Shown one piece after another: positions 34,766 through 43,900 of a stretch of 64,000 nt of DNA. The stretch spans positions 31,941 through 95,940 of the forward strand of contig NZ_JAJUWS010000026.1 of the NCBI RefSeq assembly GCF_021390475.1. The letters are read 5' to 3'. A program made the translations under genes and the position numbers. This DNA is from Streptomyces sp. ST2-7A. Lineage in GTDB: Bacteria > Actinomycetota > Actinomycetes > Streptomycetales > Streptomycetaceae. The stretch's first letter is position 1; each line of letters begins with the position of its first letter. The notes beneath the pieces were generated by a model. It searched no databases. It saw only the letters and a list, made by a program, of their open reading frames with translations, and was not told the origin of the DNA.

Positions 34766-34909
34766 TCAGTACCAGTACTCGGTGTCGTCGGCCTTGTCCT
34801 TGCTCAGCCAGCCGAGAGTGACGGCGGAAACCGAGCCCAGCACCGTCACCAGCGCCGGGGCGTAGGGCTCGGCCGGGTCGCTGTCGAGCGCATCCGTGTG
34901 TTGTTCCAT
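34766..34909 (-). CDS. lasso peptide precursor 1
   Basis: This 47-residue peptide starts at ATG 34909 just after CGGAGGCAGCG. The leader carries the lasso motif Y-x-x-P-x-L...G...T (YAPALVTVLGSVSAVTL) with Thr at position -2. The predicted core is GWLSKDKADDTEYWY (15 residues). Gly1 and Asp9 would give a nine-membered ring, leaving a six-residue tail with Tyr, Trp and Tyr as likely steric plugs. It is directly upstream of the cyclase gene. The core does not match any lasso peptide I can recall. Confidence 0.85.
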   Translation of the reverse strand: MEQHTDALDSDPAEPYAPALVTVLGSVSAVTLGWLSKDKADDTEYWY

Positions 34910-35028
34910 CGCTGCCTCCGAAATCGGGTCGGGAGTGGGAAGGGGGTGGGGCCGTGCCGGGCACTCACCGGTACCGGTGCGGTGCGCACCCGATCGCCGG
35001 TCGGTACGTCCGGCACGGCCCTCGGGGC

Positions 35029-35184
35029 TCATCCCTGATGCGGGGTGCCGTTGAAGTACTCGGTGTCATCGGCGTTGTTGTCCGTCGCCCAGCCCAGCGT
35101 CGCGCCGGTGACGGTGCCCAGTTCGCTGATCAGACCCGGGGTGTAGGCCACGGCCTCGATCTCGTTCTCGAACTGCTTGTCCAT
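35029..35184 (-). CDS. lasso peptide precursor 2
   Basis: This 51-residue peptide starts at ATG 35184 after GGGAGG. Its leader has the same motif (YTPGLISELGTVTGATL) with Thr at -2. The predicted core begins GWATDNNADDTEYF and ends NGTPHQG (21 residues). Gly1 and Asp9 give a nine-membered ring; the residues A-D-D-T-E-Y are identical to precursor 1, and the tail is longer and ends polar. Two precursors with a shared ring-tail junction suggest duplication followed by diversification of the tail. Confidence 0.85.
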   Translation of the reverse strand: MDKQFENEIEAVAYTPGLISELGTVTGATLGWATDNNADDTEYFNGTPHQG

Positions 35185-35429
35185 GACTGCCTCCCACGTC
35201 ACCGCCCACCAGTGATCCCGGCATCCGACCGGGGGTGCGGCGGGGTGTGACCACGAGACTCCTCGAACACCCGGAGCAATGGAAGCGCTACACCGGGTGC
35301 GGAGCGGGTGCGTCCTCGTCGGGAAGAGAGCACCCCGGGAGCACCCTCCCGGTGCCTTCCCCGCCACCCGAAGAGGCGGCTACCGTCGGTGTGTTCGGCC
35401 CGTATCGACCATCTCGTGGAGGGCAGGGT

Positions 35430-36761
35430 GTGGAGCACCCGTTGAGACGTGCGCGCGAGGCACGGGGCTGGAACCCGCCCGAATTCGCCCGCCGCTTACG
35501 CGAGCTGGGAGCCCGACGGGGTGTGCCGGTGGGCACACGCAAGGACGGGGTGTACCGCTGGGAGTCCGGCCGCCGCCCCGACGCCCGAACCCAACGCCTC
35601 ATCGCCGAGGTGCTGGGCATTCCGCCGGAGGCGGTGCAACTGCGCCTCTGGCCCCACTGGCTGGAGCTGGACCCGCTCCAGCAGCCCGGCCGCCACACCT
35701 GGGACGCCCCCGGCGCGATCCGTGCGCTCGCCGAGGTGTCCGGGAGGGAGACCACCATGGACCGCAGGCGCTTCACCCAACTGACCGGAACAGCCCTGAC
35801 CGCCTCACTGTGGGGATGGCTGCTCGCCGACCCGGCAGCGGCCGGCCAGATCACCGGCGCCCGCCGCCTGGGCGAGAACGCCATCGGCCACATCGAGGAC
35901 CGGATGCGCCAACTGCGTCGCGCCGATGACCTCGACGGCGGCGGGCACCTGCTGACCGAGACCGCGTCCACTCTCGACCTCGTCGTGCAACTGCTCAAGG
36001 ACCGCTCCTACACCGACGCCCACGGAGCCCGCCTGCACGCCGCGGCGGCCGACCTCGCCCGCATCCATGCCTGGGCCACCTTCGATGTCCACGACCACTG
36101 CGATGACCACGCCTTCCGGGCCGCGCTGCACTCCGCGCACGCATCCGGGGACACCGTTCTGGGCAGCCACGTCCTGGCGTTCTGGTCCATCGCCGCGAAC
36201 AACACCGACCGCGCGGCCGACGCCGAGGCCATGGCCGGCGCCGCACTGTCCGCCGCCCGCGGACGCACCACCCCACGCGTGGAGGCCATGCTCCTCTCCC
36301 GCCGTGCCCGGGCCCGCGCCCACCGCGGCGACCCGGCCGCCTTCACCGACCTGGACCGCGCCGCCGATCTGCTGGAGAGCGCCGATCAGCACACCGGCGA
36401 CGACCCCGAATGGGTCTACTGGTTCGACCGCTCCGAACTACTCGGCGCCCGGGCTTCCACCCACCTGGACCTGAACCAGCCGGCTCGCGCCGAAGAGATC
36501 TTCATCGAGGCAGCCGGACGGTTCCCCGCCGACCGGATCCGCACCCACGCGCTCTTCCTCGCCCGCCGTGCCGACGCCCAATGGCGCCAACACGACCCCG
36601 AACGCGCCTGCGCCACCGCGATGGAAGCGCTCGACCTCACCGAGGACATCAGCTCCCACCGGGCCGAGGGACCGCTGCGCACCCTGGCCACCGACATGGC
36701 TAACCACGACCTCCCGGCCGTCCACGAGCTGCGTGAACGTCTACGCGGCCTGCCTGCCTGA
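35430..36761 (+). CDS. XRE-type regulator with helical repeat domain, divergent from lasso cluster
   Basis: This 443-residue protein starts at GTG 35430 after GGAGGGCAGG. Residues 1-75 form an XRE domain with a ligand-like insert (LRRAREARGWNPPEFARRLR, GVYRWESGRRPDARTQRLIA EVLGIPPEAV). The rest is a TPR-like alpha-helical region (ARLHAAAADLARIHAWATF, GDTVLGSHVLAFWSIAANN, ARAEEIFIEAAGRFPADRI). Regulators of this layout often sense peptides or small molecules in actinobacteria. It is divergent from the lasso operon with about 245 bases between the starts and is probably its regulator. Confidence 0.75.
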   Translation: MEHPLRRAREARGWNPPEFARRLRELGARRGVPVGTRKDGVYRWESGRRPDARTQRLIAEVLGIPPEAVQLRLWPHWLELDPLQQPGRHTWDAPGAIRALAEVSGRETTMDRRRFTQLTGTALTASLWGWLLADPAAAGQITGARRLGENAIGHIEDRMRQLRRADDLDGGGHLLTETASTLDLVVQLLKDRSYTDAHGARLHAAAADLARIHAWATFDVHDHCDDHAFRAALHSAHASGDTVLGSHVLAFWSIAANNTDRAADAEAMAGAALSAARGRTTPRVEAMLLSRRARARAHRGDPAAFTDLDRAADLLESADQHTGDDPEWVYWFDRSELLGARASTHLDLNQPARAEEIFIEAAGRFPADRIRTHALFLARRADAQWRQHDPERACATAMEALDLTEDISSHRAEGPLRTLATDMANHDLPAVHELRERLRGLPA

Positions 36762-37011
36762 CCCCGACTTCCGGCATCTCGACCACGGTCCCCGAGTCAC
36801 GCCATGCCCACAGCGCATCCATCCGCGGCCTGCTCTCTCGCTGCCCCTTCCGGCCTCCGGTCGGTCAGCGGGCTCCGCCGGGGTTCCGGGGCAATTCGAG
36901 GAGCACGGTGGCGTCGGTGAGGTCGGGCAGGCCGGTGTGGGCGCAGGGTAGAACCCAGGAGTGTTCCCGCACAGCAGGCGATGCCCTTCTTCGAGCTGAG
37001 GTGCTCGGGAT

Positions 37012-37575
37012 CTAGAGCTGACTTGGGGTCCGTCGGGAGAGGGTCAGGCGGCGCCTTTCTCGATCGATGTGGGTGACGGTGACCGTGATGTGGTCACCGA
37101 CCCGGACCACACCTTCCGGACTCGCCACGGACGTTGAGGTGAGGTCTCGGAGGTGGACCAGCCCTTCGATCCCGTCGGCGACTTGGACGAAGACACCGAA
37201 CGGGACCAACTTGGTGACGCGTCCGTGCAGTTCCCGGCCCACGGCAGTGCCTTCGACGAAGGTATGGAAGGGGTCGGGCTGGGTTGCCCGCAATGACAGC
37301 CTGGCCTCTGCGTTCCCGGTGTCGAACCAGAGGAACTCCGCTGAAATGCGCTGTCCGACCCGGACGACGTCCGAAGCCGCTTCGAAGCGGTGCCAGGACA
37401 GTTCGGGGAGGGTAATGAACCCGACACCGGGGAAGAGCGGATGCCCGGGACCTTCGTCCAGGGCCACGAAGACGCCGAACCGCTCAATCGCCGCGACAGT
37501 GCCGGAGAGCACCTCGCCGCGTTCCAGTGATCCCAGGAACGCCCAGAGTTCGGGGTTCTCGGCCTGCCAGTCCAT
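37012..37575 (-). CDS. protein with two S1 RNA-binding domains
   Basis: This 187-residue protein has two S1 (OB-fold) domains. One lies at about residues 18-98 (LSGTVAAIERFGVFVALDEG), the other at 110-185 (LHGRVTKLVPFGVFVQVADG IEGLVHLRDL, VGDHITVTVTHIDRERRR LTL). S1 domains bind RNA. Similar small proteins occur widely in actinobacteria, but their role is not established. It is flanked by non-operonic genes, and the immediate upstream region is shared with a divergent protease gene. Confidence 0.75.
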   Translation of the reverse strand: MDWQAENPELWAFLGSLERGEVLSGTVAAIERFGVFVALDEGPGHPLFPGVGFITLPELSWHRFEAASDVVRVGQRISAEFLWFDTGNAEARLSLRATQPDPFHTFVEGTAVGRELHGRVTKLVPFGVFVQVADGIEGLVHLRDLTSTSVASPEGVVRVGDHITVTVTHIDRERRRLTLSRRTPSQL

Positions 37576-37809
37576 ACCGCCAGCGTTTCATGGCGCGCTG
37601 TGAACTCTCCATTTCCTGCCGGCGATCAGGCCATGACTCCGTCCGTGATCCGAAGGACAGCGCCGGGTGGGCCACCGTGAAGCTCACCGCACCGGGGCGA
37701 CAATTCGTTCTCCTGTCGTTCACCGAATCAACCCCGTGCTCTTGCGGCACTGGTGGATCGTTCTCAGGCCATGCGGCTGGGGGCCGCATGGCCTGGGAGG
37801 GGAAACACC

Positions 37810-39120
37810 ATGAGAATCAAGCGGGCGTTAGTCGGTCTGGGCGTCCTGCTCGCAGCGACGCTGGCGGCAGCACCTGGCGTGCAAGCCGACCCGAAGCCGC
37901 AGGACAAGAGCCGGACGGTGGGCTCTATCCGTTCACTGGACAAATTCGTCATCAAGGGCTCGGGAGCCACGCCGGAGATCAAGGGTGCGGCCAGGCGCGA
38001 CCTGGAGACCCTGGCCCGGGACACCGGCAAGTCGCTGAAGGCACTGGAGCGCAGGCATCAGGGGCAGGAGATATTCGATCACCTGGCCTCCGAGCTGGCG
38101 GCTGAGGAGGGCCTGGGCTACGTCCAGGCCGGATACGTCGAGGAGGGCGATCCCGCCGCCGATGGCGCCGAAGTGTGGATGCGCTTCACCGAGAAGCCGC
38201 CGCAGAGGGTCCTCAACCGGCTCCGGGAGTTGCCTCATACGGTACGCGTGCAGTACGGCGCGCCGCTGGAGTGGGAGGATCTGGAGAAAGTTCAGGAGGC
38301 CCTGTTCGGGGCGACGGCCGACTTCCCGGGCACGGCGGAGGTCGTCTCCGAGATCGACCCGGAGACCGACGGGATCACAGTCTTCTACAGCGTGGCGCCG
38401 GGCTCGCGGGTGGACCAGGAAGCGCTGGTGTCCGCGGCGATGACGGCCGGTTCGGAGGCCAGCCCCACCGGCAATGTCCCGGTGCAGGTACGTTTCAGCG
38501 AGGACCCCACGGTCACATCTGATACCGAAGCGACGGTCAAGGGCGGCCATCTGCTCGATCCGGTTGACGGCAGCGGCAGGTCCTGTACCTCGGGGTTCAC
38601 CATACGCGTCAACGGTGTCGTCGGGGTCTCGACCGCGATGCACTGCCCGAACTCCATGAGGTACAACGGAGTCACCGGCGTGATCGCCTACATGAACGCC
38701 GCCCAGAGGACTTCGTCCGGTGCTCACATCGATCTGCAGTGGCACAGGACCCTGTCGGGCCACAGCACGCGGCCGGTCTTCCGGGCGGACTATGGAGACG
38801 AGCGGACCGTGTCGCGTGCGAAGAACGCCGTGGTCGGCAGTTCGGTGTGCCACTTCGGCCTCGGCACCAAGGGCAAGCGCTGCTCCTCCGTGCGCAGTCT
38901 CGGTGTCTGCTATCAGCCCGACGATCTCCGGTTCTGCGGTCTGGCTTCCACGGAGAACTATGTGTCCACCGGCGGGGACAGCGGCGGCCCGTGGTTCTTC
39001 GACTACGAAGCCAAGGGCATCCACAGCGGCGTCTACACCACCGGCGGCAAACAGCGAAGTCTTTACACACCGCAGACTCGCATCGCCGAGAACCTCGGCG
39101 GATCAGTGCTGGTCGGCTGA
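37810..39120 (+). CDS. secreted trypsin-like (S1) serine protease with propeptide
   Basis: This 436-residue protein has a signal peptide (MRIKRALVGLGVLLAATLAA). A propeptide-like helical region of about 200 residues follows, with EMPNTHRVQYG-like features (LRELPHTVRVQYGAPLEWED). The C-terminal chymotrypsin-fold domain has His in STAMHCPN, Asp in SGAHIDLQWH and Ser in VSTGGDSGGPWFFD (near residue 391). It is secreted and probably self-processed. The ATG at 37810 is preceded by GAGGGG. The next gene, 20 bases downstream, encodes a lipoprotein resembling a protease inhibitor. Confidence 0.8.
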   Translation: MRIKRALVGLGVLLAATLAAAPGVQADPKPQDKSRTVGSIRSLDKFVIKGSGATPEIKGAARRDLETLARDTGKSLKALERRHQGQEIFDHLASELAAEEGLGYVQAGYVEEGDPAADGAEVWMRFTEKPPQRVLNRLRELPHTVRVQYGAPLEWEDLEKVQEALFGATADFPGTAEVVSEIDPETDGITVFYSVAPGSRVDQEALVSAAMTAGSEASPTGNVPVQVRFSEDPTVTSDTEATVKGGHLLDPVDGSGRSCTSGFTIRVNGVVGVSTAMHCPNSMRYNGVTGVIAYMNAAQRTSSGAHIDLQWHRTLSGHSTRPVFRADYGDERTVSRAKNAVVGSSVCHFGLGTKGKRCSSVRSLGVCYQPDDLRFCGLASTENYVSTGGDSGGPWFFDYEAKGIHSGVYTTGGKQRSLYTPQTRIAENLGGSVLVG

Positions 39121-39139
39121 CCGGAAAGGAGTCAAGAAC

Positions 39140-39484
39140 ATGCGAATGCGTATCGTCACGCTGCTGCTCGGCATCAGCCTTCTCACGAGCTGTACCGACG
39201 GCGGGGCGGACCCGACAAACGATCCCTCGGGAACGCCTACGTCGGTGACTGCGCCGGGCGATGCCTCGGACTGCATCCCATCAGAGTCCTCCCACATGGA
39301 GTCACGTGAGGACCTTGTCGGGCAGTCCCTCGGCGACGTGCGGGCCGCCGAGACAGCGGCCGGCCATGACATCCGCGTGCTGGGCGAGGACGGCGTGTGC
39401 GCCGACGCCCACGACGACCTCAACCCCAACCGCGTCAATGTCGTCGTCCAGGACGGCAAGGTCATCTGGGCGAGCATGTACTGA
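39140..39484 (+). CDS. lipoprotein with I78-like protease-inhibitor domain
   Basis: This 114-residue protein has a lipobox (LLLGISLLTSC). After a linker it has a domain resembling peptidase inhibitor I78: DLVGQSLGDVRAAETAAGHD, IRVLGEDGVC, LNPNRVNVVVQDGKVIWASM. I78 domains share the VGxx...VRVxGxDG...NxRxNVxxDxxGxI pattern. It lies 20 bases after the S1 protease gene, so it may protect the cell surface from that protease. The I78 assignment rests on a pattern match by eye. Confidence 0.6.
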   Translation: MRMRIVTLLLGISLLTSCTDGGADPTNDPSGTPTSVTAPGDASDCIPSESSHMESREDLVGQSLGDVRAAETAAGHDIRVLGEDGVCADAHDDLNPNRVNVVVQDGKVIWASMY

Positions 39485-39570
39485 TCGCTCGCGGCGGCGG
39501 AGGACCGTGGCCGCGGTCATGATCCTCCGCCTCGCTCGCTGTTCACCGGGACGCCTCTGCCCCCAGCAGG

Positions 39571-40020
39571 GTGGCGGCGAAGGAGTTCACTCCCAACGCG
39601 AAGCCGACGGGCGAAACCTGGCAACGGGATCGCCGGGACGATCTCGGTCGACTCGATGATCAATCGGCCCACCAGCACGCCACGAACACCGCCCGGCCGA
39701 AGAAGGACACCGGTGCCGCCACCCGCCACAGCAAGAACAAAGTGCCTGCCACCAGGAGTGAGCCGGCCGGCTACGCAGTAGACCGATCCCGGAGCGGCTT
39801 GATGACCAAGATTCATCACGCCGTGGACGGCAACTGCTGGCCGTTGTAGTCACCTCTGGCTGGGTCCACGATGCGCAGGTCGTCCCCCTCTTGCCGGACG
39901 CCATTCGAGACCCGCGACTCGACCAGGACAGACCGAGCACCGCACCGGACGCGCTGCTTGCAGACAAGGGATGCCGGGCCAACCTCAGACCTCGACCACA
40001 CCTTTGAGCCAACGGGTGTG
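39571..40020 (+). pseudogene. IS5-family transposase remnant
   Basis: Fragments typical of IS5-group transposases appear in plus-strand frames: AVDRSRSGLMTKIHHAVDG, then after a stop VTSGWVHDAQVVPLLPDAI RDPRLDQDRP and PDALLADKGCRANLRPRPHL. Stops and frame changes separate them, and the N- and C-terminal parts are missing. To about 40288 no further gene is seen. Confidence 0.6.
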
Positions 40021-40288
40021 GTCTCAATCAACGGCGCGTAGATCTTCGGTGAGTTCGACCGGACACGTACCGGTGTCGGACAGCAGCTCCCACCCCCGTT
40101 GGTCCTCATCCCTCGCCGGATCAATTCGACTCCCAGAGGCGCGTCCAGCGATGCGAAAGTCCTGGTCACAGTGTGATTCCTCACCTTTGGCGACAACCAT
40201 CGCTCGGCTGGCCCGGGGCCTGATGGCTGATGAAAAGTGGTGCCCGTCCCCGGCCGCAGAGCGAATCGATCCGGCTGGGGACGGGGTA

Positions 40289-40711
40289 TCAGGGGTGGCG
40301 CACCGGGGTGGTGAGGTGCGTCAACAGGGCGCGCAGCACGACCGGGTGGGTGTGGGCCTCCCCGTCGTGGCGCCGGATCCAGCGCGGGGGGTGTTCCGGA
40401 CGGCTGTCCCCGGGCGGCCGGAGGGTGAGGGGAGTGCAGGCCGGCAGGTAGCTTCCCGCCGGCCACCCCGGCTCGCCGGAGCCCGGGGGCACCGGCCAGA
40501 TCCACACCTCTCCCACCGCGGCGATCCACCCCAGCCGAACGCGGGGGCGCTCCTCGAAGTAGCCCAGCGCGCGGATACCGAGGGTGGCCGGCATGACCAC
40601 CGCGTCCCAGTCGGGGGGTAGGCGGACGGTGATCGAGACCGGTACCGGCCGGGGCACGGCCCGTCGGGGGAGGGAAAGGGGGCCGGACCGTGGCCGGAGG
40701 TGGCTGGACAT
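40289..40711 (-). CDS. small hypothetical protein at end of conservon operon
   Basis: This 140-residue ORF starts 34 bases after the second P450 gene, on the same strand. It has a hydrophobic middle part (VVMPATLGIRALGYFEERP, RLGWIAAVGEVWIWPVPPG) and a proline/arginine-rich end. No family is recognised. Its position suggests cotranscription with the conservon. Confidence 0.5.
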   Translation of the reverse strand: MSSHLRPRSGPLSLPRRAVPRPVPVSITVRLPPDWDAVVMPATLGIRALGYFEERPRVRLGWIAAVGEVWIWPVPPGSGEPGWPAGSYLPACTPLTLRPPGDSRPEHPPRWIRRHDGEAHTHPVVLRALLTHLTTPVRHP

Positions 40712-40744
40712 GGAGCACTCGCAGAGGGGACGAAGGGGGCGGGA

Positions 40745-41956
40745 TCAGCGCAGCAGGACGGGGAGGGTCTGGAGGTCGTTGCCGATGAAGGAGGGCTGGC
40801 GGCGTATCTCCCGGGGGTTGTGGAGTCGGAGGTGGGGGAAGCGGGCGAGGAGCGCGGGAACGGCGATATGGGCTTCGAGTCGGGCGAGGGGCGCGCCGAG
40901 GCAGTAGTGGATGCCGTGGCCGAAGGCCAGGTGTTGGCGGTCGCCGCGGTCGATGTCGAAGCGGTGGGGATCGGGGTTGGTTTGCGGATCCAGGCCGTGG
41001 GCGCCGAAGCCGATCAGGACAAGGTCGCCGCGGATGATGGTCACGCCCTGGCCGAGGTCGATGTCGCGGGTGGCGTAGCGCATCGGCAGGTAGTGGATGG
41101 GTGGGTGCAGGCGCAGGGTCTCCTCGATGGCGTCGGGCCAGCGTTCGGGGTGGGCTCGCAGGGTGGTGAGGTGCTCGGGGTGGGTGAGCAGGGTGTGGGT
41201 GAGGTGGTTGATCAGGGCGACGGCGGTCTCGCTTCCGGCGCCGATCATGAGGATGAGCGTGGAGAGGAGTTCCGTCTCATCGAGCCGGTCCCCGTCATCG
41301 CGGGCGGTGAGGAGGGTGCTGGTCAGATCCGGGCCCGGGGTGGTGCGCTTGGTTTCGATCAGGGTGGTCATGGCCGTGTACAGCTCATCGCGTATGCGGG
41401 CGGCGCGCTCGGTGTCGGCGGTGGTGTCCAGCACCGAGTCGATAACGCGCAGCATTCGCGGGCGCTGGGCGTCGGGGACGCCGAAGAGGTCGCAGATCAC
41501 CCGCGTGGGCACGGGGTGGGAGAAGGCGGCGCGCAGGTCGACGGCCTGGTCGGGGGCCCGGTCTTCGAGGTCGTCGAGGAGGTCAATGACGATGCTCTCG
41601 ATGGCCGGTCGCATGTCCCGTATGCGCTGGGGGGTGAAGGCCCGTCCGACGAGTTTCCTCAGCCGGGTGTGGTCCTCCCCGTCGCTGGTGAACATGGAGA
41701 CCACGTCCACCCACGCGGTCAGCCAGGGATATCGGCCGGGCCGGTAGCCGGGCCAGCTCTTGCGGGCGTCCTTGGAGATGCCCGGGTGGGTCAGCAGGCG
41801 TTTGGCGACCTCACCGCGGGTGATGGCCCACGCGGTCAGGCCGTCGGGCAGCTCCACCCGGGCGGCGGGGCCGGCCTCGCGCAGTTCCGTGATCTGCGCC
41901 GGTAGGCGCCGGCCGGTGGTGTCCAGGAGGACGGGTGCGGTGCGCGCGGTGCTCAT
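40745..41956 (-). CDS. cvnF: conservon-associated cytochrome P450
   Basis: This 403-residue P450 has the I-helix LILMIGAGSETAVALI, the ExxR-type EETLRLHPP and the heme loop HLAFGHGIHYCLGAPLARLE with the cysteine ligand. It starts at ATG 41956 overlapping the stop of the preceding P450 gene. In conservons, P450 genes follow cvnD and their products are thought to act with the conservon proteins. The substrate cannot be told from sequence. Confidence 0.85.
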   Translation of the reverse strand: MSTARTAPVLLDTTGRRLPAQITELREAGPAARVELPDGLTAWAITRGEVAKRLLTHPGISKDARKSWPGYRPGRYPWLTAWVDVVSMFTSDGEDHTRLRKLVGRAFTPQRIRDMRPAIESIVIDLLDDLEDRAPDQAVDLRAAFSHPVPTRVICDLFGVPDAQRPRMLRVIDSVLDTTADTERAARIRDELYTAMTTLIETKRTTPGPDLTSTLLTARDDGDRLDETELLSTLILMIGAGSETAVALINHLTHTLLTHPEHLTTLRAHPERWPDAIEETLRLHPPIHYLPMRYATRDIDLGQGVTIIRGDLVLIGFGAHGLDPQTNPDPHRFDIDRGDRQHLAFGHGIHYCLGAPLARLEAHIAVPALLARFPHLRLHNPREIRRQPSFIGNDLQTLPVLLR

Positions 41957-43191
41957 GCGGTACCTCCGATGCGGGTGGCGGAGTGGGCAGGGGCGGCGTT
42001 GTCGGCCTGCCGGGGGCGGAAGGCGACGTGCAGGGCGGCCGGGCACTGGTGGAAGGGACCGGGACGGTTGGGCGCGGGCGCCCCGGTGGGGCGCAGATCC
42101 CACAGCCGGTCCAGGAGGGTCTCCAGCGCGGCCTGGGCGATGGCGCCGGCCTGGCTGGTGGCCGGGCAGCGGTGGGGGCCGGCCGACCACGCGAGGTGGG
42201 AGCGGTTGTCGTGGCCGAGCCCGGTGGGCAGGGCGGGGTCGGTGCCGGTGGCGGCGTGGCTGATGAGCACCGGCACGCCGGCCGGAACGGGGACCCGGTG
42301 CAGGTGGGTGTCGTGGCGGGCGAAGTGGACGGAGAAGTTCGCCATCGGTGAGCGGGTCCACAGCACCTGTTCCAGGGCTCGGCGCACGGTCACCGATCCC
42401 GCGGTCAGGTTGCCGGCGTAGGTGTGGTCGTGCAGCAGCAGCTCCAGGCCGGAGGCGATCCAGGCGGCGGTGGGGATGGTGCCGGCGCCCACCGTGCAGA
42501 ACAGCTGGTCCACCACCTCCGTGTCGTTCAGCCCGTGCGGGTGGTCCAGGAGCCACGAGGACAAATCCGGGCCGGGTGAGGTCTTCTTCAGATGGACCAG
42601 TTCGCCCAGACACGCGGCGAAGTCGGCGGCTGCCCGCTGGGCGCCGAGGTCGGCGTTGATGATGCCGTGGCAGGCATCGACCATGCGGGCCGCCAGACTC
42701 GGGGGACAGCCCAGGAGGTCCGCGAAGACCAGCAGGGGCAGCACATCGGCGAACTGGGCCATCAGTTCGGCGTGCCCGGCCGGGGCGAGGTGCTCGATCA
42801 GGTTGCCGGCGTGGACACGGGTGATCTCCCGCAACCGGTGGGTGTCGATACGGGCCAGGCAGTCCTCCAACGCACCGCGCAGCCGCCGGTGTTCCGGGCC
42901 GTCGGCGTACAGCAGGTTCGGGCGGTGGGCCATCAGCGCGAGCACCGGACTGTCGGGCGGCACCTGCCCGGCGGTCAGGGCCGCCCATCTGCGGGAGTCC
43001 TTGCTGTAGGTGTCGGGGTCGGTCAGCAGGTCCACCGCGGCCCGGTGGTCGGTGACGACCAGGGCGTACACGCCGGGGGCGATCTCGGCCCAGGCCACCG
43101 GGCCGGCGGTGCGCAGCGCCCGGTAGGCGGGTTCCGGGTCGGTGGCGAAGGCGTCGCCGAACAGGCGAGGCAAGGAGGCGTGCGGGGTCAT
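41953..43191 (-). CDS. cvnE: conservon-associated cytochrome P450, divergent heme loop
   Basis: This 412-residue P450-like protein has a DLLGCPPSLAARMVDACHG region and an altered I-helix (FCTVGAGTIPTAAW). The heme loop is HLAWSAGPHRCPATSQAG, where the usual Phe-x-x-Gly is Trp-Ser-Ala-Gly. The alteration is common in conservon CvnE proteins and raises the question of full catalytic activity. It lies 100 bases downstream of cvnD and overlaps the next P450 gene. Confidence 0.8.
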   Translation of the reverse strand: MTPHASLPRLFGDAFATDPEPAYRALRTAGPVAWAEIAPGVYALVVTDHRAAVDLLTDPDTYSKDSRRWAALTAGQVPPDSPVLALMAHRPNLLYADGPEHRRLRGALEDCLARIDTHRLREITRVHAGNLIEHLAPAGHAELMAQFADVLPLLVFADLLGCPPSLAARMVDACHGIINADLGAQRAAADFAACLGELVHLKKTSPGPDLSSWLLDHPHGLNDTEVVDQLFCTVGAGTIPTAAWIASGLELLLHDHTYAGNLTAGSVTVRRALEQVLWTRSPMANFSVHFARHDTHLHRVPVPAGVPVLISHAATGTDPALPTGLGHDNRSHLAWSAGPHRCPATSQAGAIAQAALETLLDRLWDLRPTGAPAPNRPGPFHQCPAALHVAFRPRQADNAAPAHSATRIGGTA

Positions 43192-43291
43192 GGGGTCGGC
43201 TCCGGAGTGCGGAAGAAGAAGTTTCCGACGGTTCGGCGGAGAACCGCCGGGTCGAATCCGGGGGAGGCATACACGGTGTGAAGGTCGGCGG

Positions 43292-43900
43292 TCATGGGGT
43301 TGGCTCCGGGGTGCGGGAGAGCAGGTGGGTGACCAGCGCGATGAGGGCCCGGGTGGCGGAGGTCCGCTCCCGGGCGTCCACGCGCACCAGGGGAGTGGTG
43401 GATGTCAGGCTCAGCGCCTCGCGCAGTTCCGCCTCCCGGTGGGCGGGGGCGTCGGGGAAGTGGTTGACGGCGACGGTGTAGGGCAGACCCGCGGTTTCCA
43501 TCAGGTCGATGGCGTCGAAGCTCTCGTGGACACGTCGTTCGTCGAGCATCACGATGCCACCCAGCGCGCCCTCCAGCAGGGTGCGCACCATGTGGGCGAA
43601 GCGGGGCTGACCGGGGGCACCGAAGATGTACAGCACGATGTCCTCGGCCAGGGCGGTGCGGCCGAAGTCCATGGCGACGGTGGTGGTGTCCTTCTCGCCG
43701 AGGCGTTCCAGCACGTCCACCATGGCGCCGGCGCTGGTCATGCGTTCCTCGGTGCGCAGGGGGGCGATGTCGGAGACGGCGCCGACCAGGGTGGTCTTGC
43801 CCACGGCGAAGGGACCCACCACCACGATCTTGACCGCCTCCGCCCCGGCGGGCACGTAACCACCGGCTGGTGGCGGGTGCTCAGAGCTTGCGCAGTCCAT
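43292..43900 (-). CDS. cvnD: conservon GTPase CvnD
   Basis: This 202-residue Ras-like GTP-binding protein has the P-loop VVVGPFAVGKTTLVGAVSD. Switch-2 appears in VLYIFGAPGQPRFAHM and the NKxD-like position in YTVAVNHFPDAP. CvnD proteins act as a small GTPase downstream of the CvnA/B/C proteins in a membrane-associated signalling unit. It overlaps cvnC by 20 bases. Confidence 0.9.
   Translation of the reverse strand: MDCASSEHPPPAGGYVPAGAEAVKIVVVGPFAVGKTTLVGAVSDIAPLRTEERMTSAGAMVDVLERLGEKDTTTVAMDFGRTALAEDIVLYIFGAPGQPRFAHMVRTLLEGALGGIVMLDERRVHESFDAIDLMETAGLPYTVAVNHFPDAPAHREAELREALSLTSTTPLVRVDARERTSATRALIALVTHLLSRTPEPTP

Noticed and set aside
43205..43260. Possible tRNA T-arm (cgggtcgaatccggg) between cvnD and cvnE
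   Set aside because: No acceptor, D or anticodon arm pairs around it; it is explained by a GC-rich hairpin between coupled genes.
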